From: Thermodesulfobium narugense DSM 14796 | GTDB taxonomy: Bacteria; Thermodesulfobiota; Thermodesulfobiia; Thermodesulfobiales; Thermodesulfobiaceae | Assembly (NCBI RefSeq): GCF_000212395.1 | Contig: NC_015499.1 | Location: 186,001 to 250,000, forward strand | Direction of reading: 5' to 3' | Length of the DNA: 64,000 nucleotides | Shown here: piece by piece, positions 54,746 to 63,660 of the stretch | Layout: each line of letters starts with the position of its first letter | Numbering within the stretch: position 1 is the stretch's first letter | Made by a program: the position numbers and the translations under genes | Notes under the pieces: model-generated | What the model was told of the DNA's origin: nothing | The model's database searches: none | The model's input: the letters and a program-made list of their open reading frames with translations, nothing else

Positions 54746-55603
54746 ATGGACAGATTTTACGAAAAAATACCCTGTAGTACTTCAAATTTGGGTGCAGGCT
54801 ACGATGTATTTGGGCTTTCTTTGGAGTTGTTCCTGGAGATTGAAGCAAGGTTTGGGCAAAGGAAGGTTACTAATCTCCCAATACAGCTTGAAAACTCGCT
54901 TTTAAATATCGAATCTAAGGTTCACAAAATACTATCAATAAAAAGACCAAAAAACTTAACCTGGACTTTAAATAGCAATATCCCGATAGGAAAAGGTCTG
55001 GGTTCAAGCGCTTCTTTGATAGTAGGCATATTAAAAATTGTTTCATCTGCTCATTCTATTAGATTGAGCGATCAAGAGCTTATTTCTCTAGCATCTTCAA
55101 TAGAAGGACATCCTGATAACGTTTCTCCCACAATACTCGGCGGGTTAACCATATCGTTTACTGATTCTGATGGCAATTTTAAGGCTATCAAGACTTCTAT
55201 TAAAGAGTTTCCTAAAAGTGTTGTTTTTGTTCCAGATTTTTCCCTTCAAACCAGGAGAGCAAGACAGGTTGTTCCTTCTGAGGTCAAGTTATCTGACGCT
55301 GTAAAAAACATTTCTCAAACCAATATCATTTTGGAATCCTTATATAGCAAAAGATATGATATTATGCAATATGCTATACATGACAAGTTACATGAGAATT
55401 ATCGCGCTAATTTGATTCCTGGCTATACGCAGGTAAAGGATAAAATTATGAACGATGGCGCTTATTTTGCTTCTTTATCTGGCGCAGGTCCTTCTATATT
55501 TGCTTTTGTCCCAGAAGATTTTGATCCCGAAGGTGCTGTGTATAAGTGGCTGGAATTTGGAGTAAGAGCAAAATGTTATTTTCTGAACGTATATCTAAAA
55601 TAA
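54746..55603 (+). CDS. thrB: Homoserine kinase (GHMP family)
   Basis: A 285-residue kinase for homoserine in threonine synthesis. The family motifs are CSTSNLGAGYDVFGLSL at the N-terminus, the ATP loop PIGKGLGSSASLIVGIL, EGHPDNVSPTILGG and SLSGAGPSIFAFV. I choose ATG 54746, where homologues begin; a TTG at 54734 is in frame. The place between ApgM-like and lysC genes indicates an aspartate-family amino-acid cluster. Confidence 0.92.
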   Translation: MDRFYEKIPCSTSNLGAGYDVFGLSLELFLEIEARFGQRKVTNLPIQLENSLLNIESKVHKILSIKRPKNLTWTLNSNIPIGKGLGSSASLIVGILKIVSSAHSIRLSDQELISLASSIEGHPDNVSPTILGGLTISFTDSDGNFKAIKTSIKEFPKSVVFVPDFSLQTRRARQVVPSEVKLSDAVKNISQTNIILESLYSKRYDIMQYAIHDKLHENYRANLIPGYTQVKDKIMNDGAYFASLSGAGPSIFAFVPEDFDPEGAVYKWLEFGVRAKCYFLNVYLK

Positions 55604-55654
55604 AATATCATAGTGTTATAATGTTTTATTTTATTTTTGGAGGTGGATGTCCTA

Positions 55655-56887
55655 TTGCTAGTAGTTAAAAAGTTTGGAGGTACTTCTGTCGGGAGTCCTG
55701 AAAGAGTTAAACACGTTGCAAATCTTATTAAAAGATCTGTGCAAAGTGGTAATAAAGTGGTTGTAGTGGTTTCTGCAATGGGAGATTCCACCGATCACCT
55801 TGTTTCTTTGGCTGGTCAGATTACAAATAATCCCTCTCCTAGAGAGATGGACGTTTTGCTTTCTACTGGAGAGCAGGTTTCTATTGCGTTAATGGTTATG
55901 GCACTTAATGAAATAGGCATAGACGCCATCTCTTTTACGGGTTGGCAGGCAAATATAAAGACGACTTGTGTACATGAAAAAGCAAGAGTGTTGTCAATAG
56001 ACCCAAAACTTTTACTAAATGCTTTAGATGAAGGAAAAGTACCTGTAATAGCAGGTTTTCAGGGAGTTGCTGAGGATAATTCTATAACTACACTTGGAAG
56101 AGGCGGATCTGATACTACTGCTGTTGCTGTTGCTGCTGCTATTAAAGCTGATTTATGTGAGATATATACTGATGTAAAGGGAGTTTTTACAACAGATCCA
56201 AGAGTAGTAAAAGAAGCTAGACAAATAATGACAGTTACATACGATGAAATGATGGAGTTAGCACTTTTAGGTGCGAAGGTTTTGCATCCTAGATCAGTAG
56301 AGCTTGCTAAACACTATGGAGTAGTATTGAAAGTGCTTTCAAGTTTTGATGATTGTCCAGGTACAGAAGTTAGGGAGGTAACTGATATGGAAAATAGAAA
56401 TGTTGTAACAGGTATTGCTTTTGATGAAGACGTTGCAAAGGTTGGGATAATAAAGGTTCCTGATAGACCTGGAATAGCGTACAAAATATTTGGAAGTCTT
56501 GCAGAAGAGAACATTAATGTTGACGTTATAGTTCAATCTATTTCTCCTGACACAAATTTTACTGAGATGGCATTCACTCTATCACTAAAAGATCTTCATA
56601 AAGCTCTTAAAATTTTGGAAGTAGTTTCTAAAGAAATAGGAGCTCAAGGAGTTGTATACGACGATAAAGTAGCAAAGGTATCCATTGTAGGAGCTGGTAT
56701 GGGAGACAGACCAGGAGTTGCTGCTACAATGTTTAAGGCTTTGGCTGATGTGAATATTAATCTTCAAATGGTTTCAACGTCAGAAATAAAGATATCCTGT
56801 ATAATTGCAAGAGAAGACGTCAAAAAAGCAGTTAAGGCTGTTCACGACGCCTTCAATCTTGACAAGGAGGGTTTTTCTTGTGGTTAG
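55655..56887 (+). CDS. lysC: Aspartate kinase
   Basis: A 410-residue enzyme for the first step of the aspartate pathway. The kinase domain has KKFGGTSVGSPERV, FTGWQANIKT and TLGRGGSDTTAVAVA; two ACT domains follow (IKVPDRPGIAYKIFGSLAEENINVD and VSIVGAGMGDRPGVAATMFKALADVNINL), so feedback by lysine or threonine is likely. The start is TTG 55655, ten bases after GGAGG. The end overlaps the DUF39 gene by eight bases, indicating coupled expression. Confidence 0.95.
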   Translation: MLVVKKFGGTSVGSPERVKHVANLIKRSVQSGNKVVVVVSAMGDSTDHLVSLAGQITNNPSPREMDVLLSTGEQVSIALMVMALNEIGIDAISFTGWQANIKTTCVHEKARVLSIDPKLLLNALDEGKVPVIAGFQGVAEDNSITTLGRGGSDTTAVAVAAAIKADLCEIYTDVKGVFTTDPRVVKEARQIMTVTYDEMMELALLGAKVLHPRSVELAKHYGVVLKVLSSFDDCPGTEVREVTDMENRNVVTGIAFDEDVAKVGIIKVPDRPGIAYKIFGSLAEENINVDVIVQSISPDTNFTEMAFTLSLKDLHKALKILEVVSKEIGAQGVVYDDKVAKVSIVGAGMGDRPGVAATMFKALADVNINLQMVSTSEIKISCIIAREDVKKAVKAVHDAFNLDKEGFSCG

Positions 56888-58034
56888 AACGATAGATGAG
56901 ATTAACGAGAAGATTGAGAAAGATGAGGTTGTAGTTTTAACTGCTAAAGAGGCTTACGATTTAGTTAAAGAAGAAGGAGTTAAAAAGGCTGCTTCAAAGG
57001 TAGACATCGTAACTACAGGAACTTTTGGTGCTATGTGTTCATCTGGGGTATTCTTAAATTTTGGTCATACTGAACCTCCTTTGAAGATGGAAACTATAAC
57101 GTTGAATTCAGTTCCAGCTTATGGTTATATTGCTGCAGTTGACGCATATCTTGGTGCTACTGCAAGATCTTATGAGAATCCAGAATATGGTGGTGCACAT
57201 GTAATTGAAGATCTTTTGTCGGGCAAAAGAGTTAGGCTTGAGGCTTCGGGTACTGGGACAGATTGTTATCCTAAAAAGGATATAGATACGAAAATAACTC
57301 TTGATCAAATAAACGAGGCAATAATGTTTAATCCGAGAAACTGCTATCAAAATTATGCTGCTGCTACCAATTCTTCTGGTACAAGATTGTATACTTATAT
57401 GGGGGCTCTTTTGCCGAAATATGGAAACGTTAATTATGCTACATGCGGAATGTGGTCTCCATTGCTCAAAGATCCTGAGTATAGAACAATAGGCATTGGA
57501 ACTAGGATTTTTTTTGGCGGATCGATAGGTTATGTGGCGTGGCATGGTACTCAGCATAATTCGGCAAAACCTAGAGATGAAAATAATTTGCCCATTGGAC
57601 CTGCTGGGACACTAGCCCTGATAGGTGATTTGAAATCTATGAACAAAAGATATGTTAGAGGGGCATACTTTGAGGGTTATGGGGTATCTTTGATGATGGG
57701 AGTGGGCATACCTATTCCAGTAATAGATGAGGATATGATGCATCAGTTATCTCTTGGTAATGAAGATATAAAAACAGTAATTGTTGATTATTCTGTTGCT
57801 TCACGTTCTCGACCAATTGTGAGAGAGGTAAGTTATCAGGAATTAAGAAGTGGTTTTGTGGAAATACATGGGAAAAAAGTACCAACAGGTTCTACCTCTT
57901 CGTGGGCATTAGCAAGAGAAATAGCTACAATCGTAAAACAAATGATTTTAGAAAAAAGATTCTTCTTAAGCGAACCAGTAGAACCATTGCCCAAAGATAG
58001 AATAGTAAAACCATTGGAGGTAAGGAGAAGATGA
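56880..58034 (+). CDS. DUF39 (COG1900) homocysteine biosynthesis protein
   Basis: A 384-residue protein of the HcyBio/DUF39 family that, together with the NIL-ferredoxin partner, converts aspartate semialdehyde to homocysteine in methanogens and other anaerobes. Recognisable blocks include VDIVTTGTFGAMCSSGVFLNFGH, GTGTDCYP with the catalytic-type Cys, NPRNCYQNYAAATN and YATCGMWSPLL. The start is GTG, nine bases after AAGGAGG; a longer frame begins at 56805 but would lie within lysC. Partner gene overlaps by four bases. Confidence 0.93.
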   Translation: MVRTIDEINEKIEKDEVVVLTAKEAYDLVKEEGVKKAASKVDIVTTGTFGAMCSSGVFLNFGHTEPPLKMETITLNSVPAYGYIAAVDAYLGATARSYENPEYGGAHVIEDLLSGKRVRLEASGTGTDCYPKKDIDTKITLDQINEAIMFNPRNCYQNYAAATNSSGTRLYTYMGALLPKYGNVNYATCGMWSPLLKDPEYRTIGIGTRIFFGGSIGYVAWHGTQHNSAKPRDENNLPIGPAGTLALIGDLKSMNKRYVRGAYFEGYGVSLMMGVGIPIPVIDEDMMHQLSLGNEDIKTVIVDYSVASRSRPIVREVSYQELRSGFVEIHGKKVPTGSTSSWALAREIATIVKQMILEKRFFLSEPVEPLPKDRIVKPLEVRRR

Positions 58035-58447
58035 GTGCAGAAATAGTTAAAAAGAAATTGATATTGAGCTTTTCTCCTGAACTTGCTGAACTTCCAATTA
58101 CATACCACCTTGTAAAGGACTTTGACCTTGTAGTTAATATTCTTAGAGCTCAGATATCCCCAGAAAAAGAGGGGAGATTGATGCTCGAGCTTGAGGGCGA
58201 AAAAGGAAAACTTGAAAGAGGTATTAGCTATCTACAAAGCAACAAGATCAGAGTGGACTCTCTTGAAAAGGAGTTATTTCACGATAAAGAGCTTTGTGTA
58301 AATTGTGGACTTTGCGTTGGCGTATGCGCAAGTAGGGCTTTAGTTCTTGATGAGAACGATGAACTTAAATTTATAAAAGAAAAGTGTGTAATGTGTGGTA
58401 TCTGTGTAAAGGTCTGTCCGAGAAGGGCTTTTAAGATAGAACTATAG
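58031..58447 (+). CDS. NIL-domain protein with two [4Fe-4S] ferredoxin motifs
   Basis: A 138-residue protein: an N-terminal NIL domain (about 1-75) as found in methionine-related proteins, then two Cys motifs CVNCGLCVGVCASRA and CVMCGICVKVCPRRA. This is the arrangement of the homocysteine-biosynthesis partner of DUF39, probably carrying electrons for sulfide or thiol insertion. The ATG overlaps the DUF39 stop (ATGA). Matches MA1822-type proteins of Methanosarcina by architecture. Confidence 0.92.
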   Translation: MSAEIVKKKLILSFSPELAELPITYHLVKDFDLVVNILRAQISPEKEGRLMLELEGEKGKLERGISYLQSNKIRVDSLEKELFHDKELCVNCGLCVGVCASRALVLDENDELKFIKEKCVMCGICVKVCPRRAFKIEL

Positions 58448-58459
58448 TATTTTTATTCT

Positions 58460-58487
58460 TTGAGAATTTGAGAAATTTTGTTATAAT
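58460..58487 (+). promoter_or_regulatory. Promoter for tRNA-Gln
   Basis: TTGAGA at 58460-58465 and TATAAT at 58482-58487 with a 16-base spacer, ending 15 bases before the tRNA. Confidence 0.6.
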
Positions 58488-58502
58488 TTATTATTCAGAG
58501 TT

Positions 58503-58577
58503 TGGGGAGTAGCCAAGCGGTAAGGCACTGGCCTTTGGAGCCAGCATCCGGTGGTTCGAATCCACCCTCCCCAGCCA
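58503..58577 (+). tRNA. tRNA-Gln (anticodon TTG)
   Basis: Acceptor TGGGGAG/CTCCCCA, anticodon loop CTTTGGA with TTG at 58535-58537, T arm GGTGGTTCGAATCCACC, encoded CCA. Confidence 0.97.
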
Positions 58578-58618
58578 TTTGTTTTTTTGAACTCAAATAG
58601 AAAATTTAAGGGGGAAAG

Positions 58619-59548
58619 ATGATATATACAATAACTTTAAATCCAGCTCTTGACAGACAGATATGGGTTGAGGACATAAAGTATGACGAATCAAATAGGA
58701 TTATTCGAGAAACTACTTATGCAGGTGGAAAAGGCATAGACGTTTCCAGAGTTCTTGCCAACTTCGGAGCTGATAACGTTGCTTTAGGTTTCGTTGGTGG
58801 CTTTTCTGGAGAAGAGCTTGAAGGCAGACTGCTCAACGATGGTGTAAGGTGCAACTTTACCTACATTTCCACTAACACGAGGACAAATATAATTCTAAAT
58901 GACGAAAAGACAAAATCCCAAACTCTTTTTAATGCAATGGGCCCTGAAGTGCAACCACAAGATTTAATGAGGCTTATAAAACAGATTCAAAATTTGCCTA
59001 ACCCTGAATACGTTATAATTAGTGGCAGTTTACCTGTTGGCGTTCAACCTGCTTTTTATAATAAACTTATAGATACAGCCAAAGAAATTGGTGCTACAGT
59101 GGTCTTTGATACTGATGGCAAAGCTATGAAAGTTGGTCTTTCCAGCAAACCTCATATAATAAAACCAAATATTCACGAATTAGAAAGATTGGTTGATAAA
59201 AAACTTAAAGATATACCTGAAATAGCTCAGGAGGCAAGGTCCATTTGCAAAAAGGGAATTAATATAGTGTTAGTTTCTATGGGCGCAAATGGGATGCTTT
59301 GCGTTAGTTCTACAGAAGAGTATTGGGCATTTCCTCCACCTGTTAATGTACAAAACACCATTGGTGCAGGCGATTCATCAGTTGCTGGTTTTGTATTAGC
59401 TTTGAAGGAAGGCAAAAGTTTAAAAGAGGCACTTGCTTTTGCTGTTGCGGCCGGGACGGCTACTACTACGAGACCAGGAACAGCAGTTTGCTTGCCTGAA
59501 GATGTAGAGGCTATTTATCCGAATGTAACTTTCAGAGACGTTGTCTAA
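58619..59548 (+). CDS. PfkB-family 1-phosphofructokinase-like kinase
   Basis: A 309-residue ribokinase-family enzyme closest in pattern to FruK/LacC: MIYTITLNPALDRQIWV, TYAGGKGIDVSRVLANFG, VISGSLPVGV, and the catalytic NTIGAGDSSVAGF with the active-site Asp. No fructose PTS genes adjoin, so the substrate may be fructose-1-phosphate, fructose-6-phosphate or tagatose-6-phosphate. SD GGGGGAAAG before ATG. Confidence 0.87.
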   Translation: MIYTITLNPALDRQIWVEDIKYDESNRIIRETTYAGGKGIDVSRVLANFGADNVALGFVGGFSGEELEGRLLNDGVRCNFTYISTNTRTNIILNDEKTKSQTLFNAMGPEVQPQDLMRLIKQIQNLPNPEYVIISGSLPVGVQPAFYNKLIDTAKEIGATVVFDTDGKAMKVGLSSKPHIIKPNIHELERLVDKKLKDIPEIAQEARSICKKGINIVLVSMGANGMLCVSSTEEYWAFPPPVNVQNTIGAGDSSVAGFVLALKEGKSLKEALAFAVAAGTATTTRPGTAVCLPEDVEAIYPNVTFRDVV

Positions 59549-59596
59549 ATTATATAAATAACTTTTTATAAATTTTGTTATGTTAAAATATCTGTT

Positions 59597-59690
59597 GGGA
59601 GAGTATGTGTCCTGGTGGATGCCGTGGCCTTCAAAGCCATTGTGGGGTCGAAAGGCTCCTGGTGGGTTCAATTCCCTCACTCTCCCGCCA
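59597..59690 (+). tRNA. selC: tRNA-Sec (anticodon TCA)
   Basis: A 94-base tRNA with the bacterial selenocysteine plan: 8-bp acceptor GGGAGAGT/ACTCTCCC, 6-bp D stem (59607-59612 with 59617-59622) and four-base D loop, anticodon TCA at 59631-59633, a long variable arm with a 6-bp stem closed by GAAA, and encoded CCA. The five-bp T stem contains one T-T opposition (59663 with 59677). Confidence 0.96.
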
Positions 59691-59710
59691 AAATTTAATG
59701 CGAGTGGTGA

Positions 59711-61591
59711 ATGAGAGATTTTATTTTAGGAACTGCGGGACATATAGATCACGGCAAGACTGAATTAATCGCTAGACTAACCGGGAGAAGGACTGAACGC
59801 TTCCCTGAAGAAAGAATCAGGGGTATGACTATTGATATTGGTTTCTCTAGCTTAGAATTGCCATGTGGTAAGGTACTGGGCATTGTAGATGTTCCAGGGC
59901 ATGAACGCTTCATTGATAATATGCTTGTAGGTTCAGCAGGTGTTGACCTTGCTCTTTTGGTAGTTGCAGCTGATGAGGGGATCAAAGAACAAACAAGGGA
60001 ACATTTTGAAATATTAAAGCTTTTAGAGGTTAAAGATGGCTTAATTGTTATTACAAAAAAGGATTTGGTTGATGAAGAGCTACTAGAATACTTGAAGGAA
60101 GAGATAAAAGATTTTGTAAAAGGTAGCTTTTTGGAAAATAATCCTATAATTTGCGCTTCTTCGGTAACGGGTGAGGGACTTGAAGAGATATTAGAAGTAT
60201 TAAATGAAAAAGTAGAACTTCTTTATTCAAAGGAATATGACGATAATGAGAAGCCATTCAGACTTTTTATAGATAGGAAGTTTAAAATTAAGGGTTTTGG
60301 ACTTGTTGTGACTGGCACTGTTTATTCCGGAAGCGTAAGAGTAGGTGACTCTTTAGAAATAACGCCGTTTAAAGACGCTATTAGAGTAAAAAATCTTGAA
60401 AGCCATTTTAATAAAGTTCAGGAAGGTCATACCGGAATGAGGTTGGCCGTGAATATTAATACTACTCTTGATGAAAACTTTATCACAAGGGGCAAAGTGC
60501 TTGTTGAGAAGAATTATTATAAAGAATCCACAAAGTTTGTTGGATTTCTGAACGTTTTAGATTCATATGAGAATCTAAAAAACAATAAAAGAGTTCATTT
60601 ATACGTAGGTTCATCTTCAAGTGTTTGTAGGCTATCATTTGAGGGCAGTCCCTCAGAAGGGAAGATGTCATACATTGTAAAACTCTCCTGTCAAAATCCG
60701 GTTTGTGCAGTAAGAGGCGATAAATTTATTTTGAGGGATCCATCAGCAAAGAAGACGCTTGGTGGAGGAATAATATTAGATAACGAACAGATTAAATTAA
60801 AGGATTTGTCTAAATATCTTAACGATAAACCAATTATTGATAAAAAAGACCTGAGTTCAAATATTGTCCAAGTGGTTAAAAGAAAGGGCATTATGGAGCT
60901 TTTCGATCTTGCAAAAAAAGTTAACTACAAAGCTGAATACGTTAGAAAATTTATTTCTGAAACCACTTTGAACGTGTTTGAAAATGAGGGGAAGGTTTAT
61001 CTATTTAGCTCTGACTACCAGAAAGACTTGCTTGAAAGGTTAGAGAACATAATTTTTGAAATAGAATCGAAAAATCCCTTTCAAACTCAGATATCAAAGG
61101 AGGAGATATTAAAAAAGTTAGACTCTCCAATCGCTCAAAATATTATAGATAAATATGCCAAAAAGAAAGGATACCTTGTTGATAAGACATATTTGTTAAA
61201 AGAAAGAGTTTCTGATGAAGTTTTGACAATGGTTGATGAAGTTGAGAAGGATATTAAAAATTTAGGTTTTTTTGTTTTGCCGCTCGATGAACTAGGCTTG
61301 AAATACAAAGACAAAAAGGCTTTTAATAGTGCAATAGCAACTCTTAAAAGATCTCAAAAAATCTTTCAGGTTTCTATTTCTCCTGAGATATATATACACT
61401 TTTCAAATTTAGAGAAGTTAGTAAATTTATTAAAAGAATTTTTTCAAAAGAGTAATGAGCTTAGTGTTTCAGATTTTAAAGACCTCACAAATACTACAAG
61501 AAAATTTTCTATTCCTCTTCTTGAATTTTGTGATAAGATGGGATTTACTAAAAGAATTGGAAATGTTAGGCAAAAAGGAAAGAAATTATAA
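59711..61591 (+). CDS. selB: SelB, selenocysteine-specific translation elongation factor
   Basis: A 626-residue GTPase that brings Sec-tRNA to UGA codons marked by a SECIS element. G1 GTAGHIDHGKTE at residues 7-18, the SelB-type G2 region RIRGMTIDIGFSSLEL, DVPGHERFIDNMLVG, and TKKDLV for guanine binding; then EF-Tu-like domains II and III and a C-terminal region of winged helices that would bind SECIS RNA. Twenty bases after tRNA-Sec. selA and selD are not in the window. tatC starts on the base after its stop. Confidence 0.96.
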   Translation: MRDFILGTAGHIDHGKTELIARLTGRRTERFPEERIRGMTIDIGFSSLELPCGKVLGIVDVPGHERFIDNMLVGSAGVDLALLVVAADEGIKEQTREHFEILKLLEVKDGLIVITKKDLVDEELLEYLKEEIKDFVKGSFLENNPIICASSVTGEGLEEILEVLNEKVELLYSKEYDDNEKPFRLFIDRKFKIKGFGLVVTGTVYSGSVRVGDSLEITPFKDAIRVKNLESHFNKVQEGHTGMRLAVNINTTLDENFITRGKVLVEKNYYKESTKFVGFLNVLDSYENLKNNKRVHLYVGSSSSVCRLSFEGSPSEGKMSYIVKLSCQNPVCAVRGDKFILRDPSAKKTLGGGIILDNEQIKLKDLSKYLNDKPIIDKKDLSSNIVQVVKRKGIMELFDLAKKVNYKAEYVRKFISETTLNVFENEGKVYLFSSDYQKDLLERLENIIFEIESKNPFQTQISKEEILKKLDSPIAQNIIDKYAKKKGYLVDKTYLLKERVSDEVLTMVDEVEKDIKNLGFFVLPLDELGLKYKDKKAFNSAIATLKRSQKIFQVSISPEIYIHFSNLEKLVNLLKEFFQKSNELSVSDFKDLTNTTRKFSIPLLEFCDKMGFTKRIGNVRQKGKKL

Positions 61592-62311
61592 GTGCTAAAT
61601 AATCTGGATCTGGATATTGAGAAGCTTCACAGGTCTTTTTGGATCCTTTTAAGACGCTTTAGAAACCTACTTTTTATATCAGCGTTTTTAATAGGAATTG
61701 GGGCTGTAATAACCTATTTCTTTATACCTTACTTTATGGAATACATCTCAAAACCAGTTGGCAAGCTAATTTTCCTTACTCCTATCGAGGCATTTATGAC
61801 TCAGATGAAATTATGTTTGATGGGAGGAATATATTTAGCTTGGCCTTATATAATTTTCTATTTTTCAAAAAATTTTATATTGCCTACTAAAATAATTTCA
61901 AAAAAAACAATGTGGATTGGAATAACTTTTGCTGTTTTACTCTTTTATTCAGGTTCTTTGTTTGCGTTATTTGTTATTTTCCCTGTGGGGATTAAGTTTC
62001 TACTAAGTTTTGGTGCACCTGAAATTGAACCCTTGTTTTCTATAGGCAAATATGTAACGTTTGTTTCTATGTTTGTGTTTGTCTTTGGTTTGCTTTTTGA
62101 AATGCCAATTGTGCTTTTGGCCTTGGTTAGACTTGGAATAATAAACTCAAAGCAACTTGCTTCTCAGAGAAAAAGGGCAATACTAGGTTTTTTTATACTT
62201 GCGATGTTGGTTAGCCCAAGCACTGATGTATTTACACAATGTACTATGGCAATCCCATTGGTTGCTCTTTATGAAATAAGTATTTGGATAGCAAGATTGT
62301 GGAAAAAATAA
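61592..62311 (+). CDS. tatC: TatC, twin-arginine translocase subunit
   Basis: A 239-residue membrane protein with six hydrophobic segments and TatC marks FLTPIEAFMTQMKLCLMGG, FGLLFEMPIVLLALVRLGI and RKRAILGFFILAMLVSPSTD. The start is GTG. It exports folded cofactor-containing proteins such as formate dehydrogenases, consistent with selB upstream and fdhD/mobA downstream. The 3' end overlaps the mobA-fdhD gene by 28 bases. Confidence 0.94.
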   Translation: MLNNLDLDIEKLHRSFWILLRRFRNLLFISAFLIGIGAVITYFFIPYFMEYISKPVGKLIFLTPIEAFMTQMKLCLMGGIYLAWPYIIFYFSKNFILPTKIISKKTMWIGITFAVLLFYSGSLFALFVIFPVGIKFLLSFGAPEIEPLFSIGKYVTFVSMFVFVFGLLFEMPIVLLALVRLGIINSKQLASQRKRAILGFFILAMLVSPSTDVFTQCTMAIPLVALYEISIWIARLWKK

Positions 62312-63660
62312 ATTTTTCTATAGCTATTTTGGCTGGCGGCAAAAGTTCTCGAATGGGGCAGGAGAAGTCTCTAATTGAACTCAATGGAAAGACTATGATA
62401 GAAAGAATTGTTGAAGAGTTCTCCTCAGTTTCTGATGATATATTTATAATTACTAACAAAGAGGAACTTTATTCTTTTTTAAATATTGAAAAATACCAGG
62501 ATATATATAAAGACTTTGGCCCTCTAGGCGGGATCCACAGTGCTCTTAAACATTCAACAAATCAAAAGGTGCTTGTCATAAGTTGTGATATGCCATTTGT
62601 GGATAAGGATTTTGCACAATATTTATTTGGTCAATCAACTGATTATGATGTAACAGTACCTGTCTATAGGGGGTCTTATGAACCGCTCTTTGCTATATAT
62701 GACAAAAAAATTGTTGATGTTATAGAGAGTTATTTAGAAAAGAATGAAAGAAAGATAATCTCTTTTTACCCAGATGTAAAGGTGAAGAAAATAGAAGAAG
62801 AAGAGATATCAGAGTGGTTTGACTGTGAACTCTTGTTTTTTAATGTAAACACTCCGTCAGACCTAGAATATGCCAAACAGATTTTGAAACTAAAGTTAAA
62901 TATATCCCCTTTGGAAAGAATAAAGGTATCTAATTACAAGGACGGTTTGTTCGAGAATTCAAAAGTGTTTGTTCCGTGTGAAGAAGAGATAGATATCTTC
63001 GTTAATAATAATTTTTTTGTCTCATCAAGACTGTCTCCAACCCATTTGACCGAATATATAAAGGGTTTTTTGTTCAGCGAGGGAGTAGTAGCGTCTAAGG
63101 ATGACATAAAGGATATTAAGATAATAAACAAAAAGTTGTTTGTAGAGTTAGCTTATCCATTTAACAAACAAGATATGATTCTTACATCGGGCTGTTTTGG
63201 TGGAAAATCTTTTAGAAGAATGAGAAAGCAAAATTTGCCAAAAATAAAAAGCGATCTCAAAGTTAGTCTTGAAACAATTTTTAAAAGACTAAGAGATTTT
63301 TTACACACAAATAATCTTTACAGAATAAGTGGTGGTATACACGCTGCTGCACTTTCCACAAAGGATTCGCTTCTCTTTCTTTGCGAAGATATAGGCAGAC
63401 ACAGTGCTGTTGACAAGGCAATTGGCTGGGCTCTAGAAAAGGAGATATCTGATGTATTTTTGTTTGTTACTGGTAGAGTCTCTTCCGAAATGGCTATGAA
63501 AGCTATTTATTTTGGCATTCCAATTATTGTTTCTATGACAGCAGCTTCAAACGTTGCAATAGATTTTTGCAATTTTTCTAATGTTACTCTAATTGGTTAT
63601 GCTAAAATGAATAGTTGTAAAATATATACAAATAGAGAAAGAATTCTGGAGGTGTTTTAG
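62284..63660 (+). CDS. MobA-FdhD fusion (Mo-cofactor guanylyltransferase plus formate dehydrogenase sulfur carrier)
   Basis: A 458-residue protein with two domains. Residues about 10-195 are MobA: LAGGKSSRMGQEKSLIELNG, GPLGGIHSAL and SCDMPF. Residues about 210-458 are FdhD: FVPCEEEIDIF, SPTHLTEYIKGFLFSEG, a Cys304 in ILTSGCFGGKSF, SGGIHAAAL, EDIGRHSAVDKAIGWAL and GRVSSEMAMKA. FdhD moves sulfur to the Mo-bisMGD cofactor of formate dehydrogenase; MobA makes the MGD. The usual FdhD CxxC site keeps only the first Cys; the second position is Gly. The first ATG-like start is a TTG within tatC. Confidence 0.92.
   Translation: MDSKIVEKINFSIAILAGGKSSRMGQEKSLIELNGKTMIERIVEEFSSVSDDIFIITNKEELYSFLNIEKYQDIYKDFGPLGGIHSALKHSTNQKVLVISCDMPFVDKDFAQYLFGQSTDYDVTVPVYRGSYEPLFAIYDKKIVDVIESYLEKNERKIISFYPDVKVKKIEEEEISEWFDCELLFFNVNTPSDLEYAKQILKLKLNISPLERIKVSNYKDGLFENSKVFVPCEEEIDIFVNNNFFVSSRLSPTHLTEYIKGFLFSEGVVASKDDIKDIKIINKKLFVELAYPFNKQDMILTSGCFGGKSFRRMRKQNLPKIKSDLKVSLETIFKRLRDFLHTNNLYRISGGIHAAALSTKDSLLFLCEDIGRHSAVDKAIGWALEKEISDVFLFVTGRVSSEMAMKAIYFGIPIIVSMTAASNVAIDFCNFSNVTLIGYAKMNSCKIYTNRERILEVF

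Noticed and set aside
56805-56879. Longer version of the DUF39 gene starting inside lysC
   Set aside because: The 25 extra codons are a shadow of the end of lysC; a strong SD points to GTG 56880.
57108-57557. 149-codon minus-strand frame within the DUF39 gene
   Set aside because: No SD or recognisable domain; antisense to a clear conserved gene.
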